A stretch of DNA of 5,035 nt from Acidiferrobacter sp. Its GTDB lineage: Bacteria > Pseudomonadota > Gammaproteobacteria > Arenicellales > UBA868. Numbering within the stretch: the first letter of the stretch is position 1; the number at the start of each line of letters is the position of its first letter. Position numbers and translations under genes: made by a program. This document shows, in pieces, positions 1 through 4,643 of the stretch. The stretch spans positions 1 to 5,035 of the forward strand of contig NZKZ01000093.1 in assembly GCA_002694065.1 (NCBI GenBank), read 5' to 3'. Under the pieces are notes generated by a model. The model was not told where the DNA came from. It saw only the letters and a program-made list of their open reading frames with translations, and ran no database searches.

Positions 1-211
1 AGACGATTAACTCCCCGACCACACCCAGCGCGGCGCATGTGCCCAGACAACAGCTCATTGCTGCCAGTTGATTGTTAATCGGCAAGGGCCCAGGACCTGC
101 TTCTTCCTTTGGTATCGCTCTTTGGCCCCCCTCTTGAGAGGTAAGCTTCCTGCTCTTCGAATTCGATCGCCGACGCACATGTTTGCTGTCGGATAGATTC
201 TCAGAGTTCAT
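1..211 (-). CDS. Tentative N-terminal fragment of a minus-strand membrane protein, cut by the left edge
   Basis: A minus-strand frame is open from an ATG at 211 down to position 1 with no stop, giving about 70 residues and no C-terminus. The first 40 or so residues are polar and basic (MNSENLSDSKHVRRRS...). A hydrophobic stretch then begins near residue 50 (AAMSCCLGTCAALGVVGELI), which could be a membrane segment following a cytoplasmic tail. No Shine-Dalgarno-like sequence precedes the ATG, and the GTG 11 codons in or a later ATG could be the true start. No family is recognised. Support is limited to the absence of stops over 211 bases and the basic-then-hydrophobic pattern; the other frames here are interrupted within about 80 bases of the edge. 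It may be a chance open frame. Confidence 0.33.
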   Translation of the reverse strand, partial: MNSENLSDSKHVRRRSNSKSRKLTSQEGGQRAIPKEEAGPGPLPINNQLAAMSCCLGTCAALGVVGELIV

Positions 212-293
212 GCCGGACGCATACGATCACAAGGAAGGGCATGAATACAAATATTAGTGTAAATATAGGTCATTCGCTCCATGATTCTATCCC

Positions 294-338
294 CGTGCAG
301 GAACCATGGTGCGGGCACCGTTTAAGGGTGCGGTGCCC
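294..338 (+). repeat. Heptad-repeat block with an 8-bp GC-rich hairpin
   Basis: Three in-phase 7-mers, CGTGCAG (294-300), GAACCAT (301-307) and GGTGCGG (308-314), match with few changes the 21-nt units near 1005 and 1570. A further GGTGCGG lies at 327-333. Within the block GGGCACCG (313-320) is the exact reverse complement of CGGTGCCC (331-338), giving an 8-bp stem with a 10-nt loop. No T-run follows on either strand, so it does not look like an intrinsic terminator. Confidence 0.6.
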
Positions 339-360
339 TACTACAATCAGGCTCCCACTT

Positions 361-380
361 TGTAATCGTGTGCCACGATT
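361..380 (+). promoter_or_regulatory. Perfect palindrome overlapping a possible -10 box
   Basis: AATCGTG (364-370) and CACGATT (374-380) form a perfect 7-bp inverted repeat around the 3-nt centre TGC, ending 22 bases before the ATG at 403. The hexamer TGTAAT (361-366) overlaps its left arm and matches the sigma-70 -10 consensus at five of six bases, but no good -35 was found at normal spacing. Such a symmetric site at a promoter would suit a dimeric repressor. If it is instead transcribed, it is a small hairpin in the leader. The function is inferred. Confidence 0.33.
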
Positions 381-404
381 CAGGAACTAGGATTCAGGGA
401 TCAT
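377..404 (+). repeat. Short heptad run reaching the start codon, with a possible ribosome binding site
   Basis: Four in-phase 7-mers, GATTCAG (377-383), GAACTAG (384-390), GATTCAG (391-397) and GGATCAT (398-404), run into the ATG at 403. The only reasonable Shine-Dalgarno candidate, AGGA at 389-392, lies 10 nt upstream of the ATG and is made from the repeat. The same AGGA-to-ATG spacing of 10 nt occurs before the large gene starting at 4550. Confidence 0.5.
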
Positions 405-993
405 GAAGAAGCTACTTTCACTGCTCAGTTGCCTCCTCCTCATCGGGTGCGGGGAGAAGAAGGAAACGGGTGATAACGGTGCTGCCGATAACGATGCGGG
501 AGCAAGCGAGTCAACTAGTGGTGAGAGTGCGGATGCATCTGCTTCGCCAGAAAGTCAGCTAATTGGTTACTGGGCACCGAATGCGGAAAAGACCATCAAA
601 TCCCTCAAGACAGATCCTCCCGAAGGATTTAGCATAGAAGAGAGGATCTTCTCGGAGCTTAAGGAGTTGTTCGGGGAAGATACCGCAAACTTCATCCGAC
701 TTGAAGAGGGTGGGGTATTCAGAATGTATCAGGATGGAGAAGAGGAAACTGGAACTTACTCCCTTGTAATTGATGACAAGAAGGATGCGGCGATCAGGAT
801 TAATGCTGAAATGGATTCAGAAAAATTTTCGCTGATCCTCACAGGAGACACATTAAAGATTATTCCTCCACCGGACTCAGGTTTGGAGTTTGCTCTGCTA
901 GCGAACCGAATTAATGAGGCCGATGCGAAACGACGTCTCGCTCTGGCTGCCGATGCTGAAGAGGTTGAGACGCGGGAAGAGGCCGAAGAATAG
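403..993 (+). CDS. Predicted outer-membrane lipoprotein, 196 aa, unknown function
   Basis: The N-terminus (MKKLLSLLSCLLLIGC) is a type II signal peptide with lipobox LIGC, so Cys16 should be lipidated after cleavage. Glycine at +2 argues against inner-membrane retention. Residues 17-50 form a low-complexity acidic, Ser/Ala/Gly-rich tether. A domain from about residue 52 (LIGYWAP...) to about 165 follows. Its pattern of a 'GxW' start, then '...EEGGVFRMYQDGEEETGTYS...', and then 'LILTGDTLKIIPP' resembles small lipocalin-like lipoproteins with a beta-barrel of the form 'x-G-T-W ... G-x-Y'; this likeness is from memory. The last 30 residues are highly charged, rich in Ala and Glu, and probably helical. 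The ATG at 403 is preceded by AGGA with 10-nt spacing and starts exactly at the signal peptide. Its partner or substrate is unknown. It is followed by a repeat-filled gap before the next gene on the same strand. Confidence 0.88.
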   Translation: MKKLLSLLSCLLLIGCGEKKETGDNGAADNDAGASESTSGESADASASPESQLIGYWAPNAEKTIKSLKTDPPEGFSIEERIFSELKELFGEDTANFIRLEEGGVFRMYQDGEEETGTYSLVIDDKKDAAIRINAEMDSEKFSLILTGDTLKIIPPPDSGLEFALLANRINEADAKRRLALAADAEEVETREEAEE

Positions 994-1080
994 CCACCCA
1001 TTACCGTGCAGGAACTAGGGTGCGGTGCACTTGGGTAGCCTGCAAGGTGTAGGAAGCAGGGTGCGGTAATCTTGCGGCTA
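991..1080 (+). repeat. Heptad-repeat block bounded by nested inverted repeats
   Basis: Two 21-nt units, at 1005-1025 and 1046-1066, each consist of three 7-mers (CGTGCAG, GAACTAG, GGTGCGG; and GGTGTAG, GAAGCAG, GGTGCGG). The 20 nt between them put the second unit one base out of phase. ATTACCG (1000-1006) pairs exactly with CGGTAAT (1064-1070). Outside it, TAGCC (991-995, which includes the stop codon of the upstream gene) pairs with GGCTA (1076-1080). CTTG (1030-1033) and CAAG (1043-1046) could close an inner stem. There is no terminal T-run. It may be a folded RNA element or a processing site in the lipoprotein transcript, or a structured dispersed repeat. Confidence 0.55.
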
Positions 1081-1113
1081 GCATAAATCTAAAATGCTCA
1101 AGATAGTGGCTTG

Positions 1114-1554
1114 ATGAATAAGGCGAGCGATTCGCATGAGCTGGGTGGTAGAGAATTCGAGAGACAGTCGAATTTTCCTGACCCTTCACAACCATGGTGC
1201 TCTAAATGCGCCAAACATACGGAAGGGAAGGAGAAGATATTCAATATCCTCGGGGGGGTCAGTAGCAGGCACTCTCGTGCTTACCGGTGTGAAGAATGCG
1301 GGAAAACCATGTGGGCTCCAGCAAGCTGCAAGATCGCTGGAACTGCAGCCATAGTCTGCTTTTGGTTTGGCCTAGCTTGCATGGCTGCAACGTTTTTCGC
1401 GATACGGGCGCACTATGGGTCTCTAATGACCGGTTACATGATAGCCGCAGAGGGTGTGATGGTTTTGTACTTTTATGTCTGCTGTAGAGTGAAGAAGCGG
1501 CACTTGGAAAAATTTACGCTTTGGGCGAGCCGTAAGGATCGCTACACCTCCTAG
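1114..1554 (+). CDS. Small zinc-ribbon membrane protein, 146 aa
   Basis: No named family is recognised. The N-terminal half is soluble and carries two Cys pairs, WCSKC (about residues 28-32) and RCEEC (about 58-62), 26 residues apart, an arrangement typical of a zinc ribbon binding one metal ion. Two hydrophobic segments follow, at about residues 73-98 and 104-124, with a short loop between. The tail is basic (VKKRHLEKFTLW...KDRYTS) and probably cytoplasmic by the positive-inside rule. This would place the zinc ribbon in the cytoplasm too, anchored by a helical hairpin. The ATG at 1114 is directly preceded by TTG at 1111, which would add one residue; an in-frame TAA at 1090 limits further extension. 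No clear ribosome binding site is visible. TAAAAT at 1090-1095 could be a -10 box but lacks a -35 partner. It converges on the large repeat gene, 80 bases away. Confidence 0.72.
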   Translation: MNKASDSHELGGREFERQSNFPDPSQPWCSKCAKHTEGKEKIFNILGGVSSRHSRAYRCEECGKTMWAPASCKIAGTAAIVCFWFGLACMAATFFAIRAHYGSLMTGYMIAAEGVMVLYFYVCCRVKKRHLEKFTLWASRKDRYTS

Positions 1555-1569
1555 GACTTAACTTGTCAG

Positions 1570-1634
1570 AGCGCAGGAACCAGGGTGCGGTGCAGTGGGT
1601 TAAGGGTTAGGGGTGCAGGAAGCAGGGTGCGGGG
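1570..1634 (+). repeat. Nine in-phase heptads with G-quadruplex potential between convergent genes
   Basis: From 1570 to 1632 the sequence divides cleanly into nine consecutive 7-mers: AGCGCAG, GAACCAG, GGTGCGG, TGCAGTG, GGTTAAG, GGTTAGG, GGTGCAG, GAAGCAG, GGTGCGG. The last GGTGCAG-GAAGCAG-GGTGCGG triplet differs from 1046-1066 by one base. G-tracts at 1583-1585, 1597-1599, 1604-1606, 1610-1613, 1625-1627 and 1631-1634 are separated by 11, 4, 3, 11 and 3 nt, so a plus-strand G-quadruplex with one long loop is possible. The block ends against the minus-strand stop codon at 1635-1637. No conventional terminator hairpin is visible for either gene. Confidence 0.7.
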
Positions 1635-4550
1635 CTACTCCACACTGAACCTGAAGAACGCGGCCCTGTCCTCAGGAGCGAACTCAAGGCAGATGCTGCC
1701 ATCAACCACCGATACGGAGTCAGGGTTCAGGGTGAGGGGAGCGAAGGTGCTCAGGTCTGTCGACTCGAAGAGGTTGAACTTCATTTGCACGTTACCTGCC
1801 TCGTTCAAGCCAATCGTGTAATCTGCTGACAAGCTACGGATCTGGTCTTCGGTGAAACGGGCGTCGCGTTCTGCCACCACCTCATCGAGGGTCTCCTGCG
1901 TCACGAGCCCATGTGCAGCTGGTTCGATGAAGATCGCGCCGATGTTAAGGTCTCTCTCGACGGTCAGTGTCAAAGGGTTCTCTGAACCTGATGCATCTCC
2001 GGTCCATGCGATGAACACCTGACCAGCAGCAGGAGTCGCGGTGAGGGTTACACTGCTACCGTTTGCAAATGAGCCAACGCCTTCAATAGTGCCGATACCT
2101 GTGATGGTTGTTCCTTCTATGGAGCTGGCAGCGAGGCTTGCAACAGGTAGGCCTTCCCATGTGCTGCCAACGCCTCCGAAACTGGCAGCGACATCACTGC
2201 CAACATAGGCCTGTGCGTTTTCTGATACGCCCAGAAAGCTATTGATGCCTGTTGAGGGAGCCGCGCCAGTGAAGCTGATATTTATCAGGCGCGCACAGTC
2301 ACGGAATACCCAATCTCCCATCGTTGTGACGGAAGAGCCAATGGTAGCGCTCGTCAGACTCGCGCAATCACGGAAGGCCTCATTCCCTATACGGGTAACG
2401 CTGTCAGGAATCGAGATGCTCGTCAGGCTGGTGCACTCCAAGAAAGCCTGAGTCTCGATGCTGCTGACACTCTCACCAATCGAAATACTCGTCAGGTCCG
2501 CACAGTATCGAAAGGCCCCCTCATTAATGACACTGACACCATCTGGAATTGCGACAGTCGCCAGGTTGATGCATCTAGAGAAGGCGGAATCCCCGATGCT
2601 GGTCACGCTATCAGGAATCGCGATACTCGTCAGGTCGCTGCACTTCCAGAAGGCACTATTCCCGATGCTGATGACACTATCAGGGATCGTGACGCTCGTC
2701 AGGCTGCTACAACCTTGGAAGACTCCAGGCTCGATACTGGTGACGCCCTCAGGGATCGCAATGCTCTCTAGACTGGAGCAGTTAGCAAAAACGGCGCTGG
2801 CGAGTGTTGTGACACTATCAGGTATCGTGACACTCGTCAGGTTGTTGCAGTTAGAGAAGGCGCTCTGTTCAATGCTGGCAACACCCTCAGGAATCGTGAT
2901 GCTCGTGAGGCTGCGGCAGGAGGAGAAGGCACTATGCCCGATGCTGGTGACACTATCAGGGATTGTGACGCTCGTCAGGCTAATGCATTCAAAGAAGGCG
3001 CTATTGCTGATGCTGGTGACGCCGTTTCCGAGGGTGACGCTTTCAAGGTCAAAGCATTGATTGAAGACGCTTGTCCCAAGCGAAGTGACCCCGTCAGGGA
3101 TCGTTATCTCACGGAGGTTGTGGCAGGAAGAGAAGGCACCATTCCCGATGCTGGCAACACCCTCAGGAATCGTGATGCTCGTGAGGCTGCGGCAGGAGGA
3201 GAAGGCACTATTCCCGATGCTGGTGACAGGAATACCGCCTAGGGTCGCGGGAATGACGAGTTCGCCAGTGGCCGCCTCATGACAGTCCGTAATTGTGACC
3301 CCGCCATCAGAGGCCGTCCATGTCAGGTGCTCCAAGGCAGGGTTTTCGTCAGGGAGAGTCACTGGCAGCCCGTTCCAAATTTCACCGATATTTCCGAAGG
3401 ATGCTGTCTGGGCAGGAGAGATAATGATGACAGCGTCATTCGCCACATTACCAAAGGCGATTGCACCTACGGTCGGAGCCGTTCCAAGGAAGGTAATGGC
3501 AGAAAGACTGTTGCAGCTTAGGAAGGCACTTTCCCCGATGCTGGTGACACCATTGCCAATCGTGATGCTTGTCAGGCTGGTGCAGCCCTCGAAGGCACTC
3601 TCCCCGATGCTGGTAACGCTATCAGGAATCGTGATGCTCGTCAGGCTGCTGCACTCAGCAAAGGCGGCCTTCTCGATACTGGTAACGCTATCAGGAATCG
3701 TGATGCTCGTCAGACTGGTGCATTCACGGAAGGCCCTGGCTCCGATGCTTGTGACGCTATCAGGTATCGTGACGGTAGCGAGGGACGTGCAGCCCCAAAA
3801 ACAATTGTCTTCAATGGTAGGTATGCCATCTGGAATTGAAAATCCTGTGAGGTTGCTACAATCCCGGAAAGCTCCAACGCCTAGGTAGCGGATGCTGTCC
3901 GGCAATGTGATGCTTCTAAGGCTCTCGCATCCAGCAAAGGTGGCATATTCAATGGAGGTAATGCCTTCAGGAAGGGAGACGCTCAGAAGGCTCTCACAAC
4001 AGAGGAACAGGTTCTGCCCGATGCTCGTAACGCTATTGGGAATCACGATGCCAGCCAAAGCCGTGCAACCAGCAAATGTTCTCTCGCCGATGCTGGTGAC
4101 ACTATCGGGAATAGTGATGCCGGTAAGACTAACGCAATTATTAAAAACGTAGGTTCCGATCGTGGTGACACTGTTAGGAATCGATACCGTTGTGAGGCTG
4201 CGGCAACCATCGAAATTCGCACGGCGAATGTTTGTGACCCCGTTGCCGATGACAACACTCGTTAGATTGCGACAATTAATGAACACTCTTTCACCGAGCA
4301 TTGTAACACTGTCAGGAACTGTGACACGCGTAAGGCTTCTGCAATCGACGAAGGCAGCGTTGGCGATACTCGTGACCGGTTTACCATCAATCGTCTCTGG
4401 AATCTCTAGAATGCCTGCCGCCATTTCATCGCAATCGGTGATGGTGACCTCGCCCTGCCTCGTGGTCCACGTCAGGTCATCTAAACCGGCGGCGTAGAGA
4501 GGCAGCGCTGCGCAGAGGAAGAGAGCAAGGAATCCTGAAAGGAATTTCAT
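1635..4550 (-). CDS. Secreted BspA-type leucine-rich-repeat protein, 971 aa, two LRR modules
   Basis: Residues 1-20 are a Sec signal peptide (MKFLSGFLALFLCAALPLYA) with cleavage near 20/21. Two similar modules follow. Each opens with a cap ('LTWT...VTITDC...IP...G.PVTSI.N.AF..CRS', about residues 26-72 and 410-455), continues with exact 23-residue repeats of the LRR_5/BspA kind (consensus LTSITIPDSVTSIGxxAFxxC), and closes with a 'FxGxAP...ASFG..G..W.GLPV' cap. Module 1 has 12 repeats (73-348) and module 2 has 13 (456-754). Residues about 808-874 resemble an InlB B-repeat-like beta domain ('VTLTATPAAGQVFIAWTG'). The last 100 residues carry 'RDARFTEDQIRSLSADYTIG' and a terminal 'STDL...FFRF' pattern seen in secreted verrucomicrobial proteins. 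The start is supported by the signal peptide and by TAGGA ten nt upstream. BspA-type proteins often act in surface adhesion or ligand binding; the partner here is unknown. No catalytic domain is visible. Confidence 0.93.
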   Translation of the reverse strand: MKFLSGFLALFLCAALPLYAAGLDDLTWTTRQGEVTITDCDEMAAGILEIPETIDGKPVTSIANAAFVDCRSLTRVTVPDSVTMLGERVFINCRNLTSVVIGNGVTNIRRANFDGCRSLTTVSIPNSVTTIGTYVFNNCVSLTGITIPDSVTSIGERTFAGCTALAGIVIPNSVTSIGQNLFLCCESLLSVSLPEGITSIEYATFAGCESLRSITLPDSIRYLGVGAFRDCSNLTGFSIPDGIPTIEDNCFWGCTSLATVTIPDSVTSIGARAFRECTSLTSITIPDSVTSIEKAAFAECSSLTSITIPDSVTSIGESAFEGCTSLTSITIGNGVTSIGESAFLSCNSLSAITFLGTAPTVGAIAFGNVANDAVIIISPAQTASFGNIGEIWNGLPVTLPDENPALEHLTWTASDGGVTITDCHEAATGELVIPATLGGIPVTSIGNSAFSSCRSLTSITIPEGVASIGNGAFSSCHNLREITIPDGVTSLGTSVFNQCFDLESVTLGNGVTSISNSAFFECISLTSVTIPDSVTSIGHSAFSSCRSLTSITIPEGVASIEQSAFSNCNNLTSVTIPDSVTTLASAVFANCSSLESIAIPEGVTSIEPGVFQGCSSLTSVTIPDSVISIGNSAFWKCSDLTSIAIPDSVTSIGDSAFSRCINLATVAIPDGVSVINEGAFRYCADLTSISIGESVSSIETQAFLECTSLTSISIPDSVTRIGNEAFRDCASLTSATIGSSVTTMGDWVFRDCARLINISFTGAAPSTGINSFLGVSENAQAYVGSDVAASFGGVGSTWEGLPVASLAASSIEGTTITGIGTIEGVGSFANGSSVTLTATPAAGQVFIAWTGDASGSENPLTLTVERDLNIGAIFIEPAAHGLVTQETLDEVVAERDARFTEDQIRSLSADYTIGLNEAGNVQMKFNLFESTDLSTFAPLTLNPDSVSVVDGSICLEFAPEDRAAFFRFSVE
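2289..3185 (-). repeat. LRR-coding tandem array 2: 13 units of 69 bp
   Basis: Thirteen uninterrupted 69-bp units encode residues 456-754 of the BspA-type protein, each of exactly 23 residues with Leu at position 1 and Cys at position 21. An 81-bp stretch at 2872-2952 matches 3148-3228 with a single mismatch (2936 against 3212). The copies are 276 bp apart, exactly four units, which suggests recent duplication or gene conversion. Coding frame and repeat length are in register, so unit gain or loss would preserve the frame. Confidence 0.9.
3507..4334 (-). repeat. LRR-coding tandem array 1: 12 units of 69 bp
   Basis: Twelve uninterrupted 69-bp units encode residues 73-348. Units nearest the module end (lower coordinates) are the most alike: 3610-3644 and 3679-3713 are 35-nt exact copies one unit apart. 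Those at the N-terminal side are more diverged (for example RRANF and DNCFWGC variants). This gradient fits expansion or homogenisation towards the C-terminal side of the module. Confidence 0.9.
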
Positions 4551-4560
4551 AGCGATCAGG

Positions 4561-4565
4561 TCCTA
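4561..4565 (-). promoter_or_regulatory. Ribosome binding site of the BspA-type gene
   Basis: On the minus strand TAGGA lies 10 nt upstream of the ATG at 4550, and it is the only purine-rich match nearby. Further upstream the leader is strongly pyrimidine-rich (plus-strand purines at 4572-4590, AGAGAGAGCGAAAGAAG). The site supports the chosen start, which also opens directly into the signal peptide. Confidence 0.5.
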
Positions 4566-4591
4566 CCACACCAGAGAGAGCGAAAGAAGCA

Positions 4592-4626
4592 CGGGATCCC
4601 GCACCCTCGACCCTGCACCTGATCCC
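4592..4626 (-). repeat. Inverted heptad-repeat block between divergent genes, with a 10-bp palindrome
   Basis: Read on the minus strand, 4626 to 4599 gives GGGATCA, GGTGCAG, GGTCGAG and GGTGCGG in phase, the same 7-nt family as at 294, 1005 and 1570 but in opposite orientation. It continues into the perfect 10-bp palindrome CGGGATCCCG at 4592-4601. It lies in the 93-bp gap between the BspA-type gene and the divergent lipoprotein, so it falls in the leader or promoter of one or both. No convincing -35/-10 pair was found in this gap. Confidence 0.6.
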
Positions 4627-4643
4627 TGTTACATGAACCGTGT

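Larger units (their letters stand above)
212..402. other. Intergenic region upstream of the first lipoprotein gene
   Basis: No coding frame is supported here. It contains an AT-rich patch at 243-267 that could hold promoter elements for either direction, although no well-matched -35/-10 pair was found. It also contains a heptad-repeat block with a GC-rich hairpin (294-338), a perfect inverted repeat (364-380) and a second short run of heptads reaching the start codon at 403. If the minus-strand frame ending at 211 is real, this is a divergent promoter region. Confidence 0.6.

Noticed and set aside
756..1001. Minus-strand open frame of 81 codons over the end of the first lipoprotein gene.
   Set aside because: It is Ser/Ala/Arg-rich, lacks a ribosome binding site and lies antisense to a well-supported lipoprotein.
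1597..1613. Telomere-like sequence (GGGTTAAGGGTTAGGG).
   Set aside because: It is just two neighbouring heptads, GGTTAAG and GGTTAGG, in a longer degenerate 7-nt run between bacterial genes, with no further copies or replicon end.
1555..1634. Possible bidirectional intrinsic terminator between the convergent genes.
   Set aside because: The only inverted repeat noted, CTTAAC (1557-1562) with GTTAAG (1599-1604), is 6 bp with a 36-nt loop and no T-run.
1716..1737. Heptad-like words (GAGTCAG, GGTTCAG, GGTGAGG) inside the 3' end of the LRR gene.
   Set aside because: Only about three units, coding a plausible LTLNPDS stretch of the C-terminal domain; chance cannot be excluded, so it is not counted as a copy of the repeat.
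1585..1821. Plus-strand open frame giving an RVRGAGSRVRG-like peptide.
   Set aside because: The peptide is a translation of the 7-nt repeat (21 nt = 7 codons) continuing antisense into the LRR gene; there is no independent support.
2289..4334. Regularly spaced repeats that could suggest a CRISPR-like array.
   Set aside because: The 69-bp units are contiguous, degenerate and in frame with a leucine-rich-repeat protein; there are no unique spacers.
2242..4497. A series of long plus-strand open frames (up to 200 codons) antisense to the LRR gene, all in one frame, with a repeating hydrophobic/basic 23-residue pattern.
   Set aside because: The 69-bp coding repeat is a multiple of three, so any antisense frame lacking a stop in one unit lacks it in nearly all. 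The minus strand has a signal peptide, caps and known LRR motifs and explains the DNA fully.
1635..4550. A cysteine at the same position in every one of the 25 LRR units, as a possible unusual disulphide ladder.
   Set aside because: The AFxxC pattern is the normal consensus of BspA/LRR_5 repeats, so it is a family feature and not a novelty of this protein.
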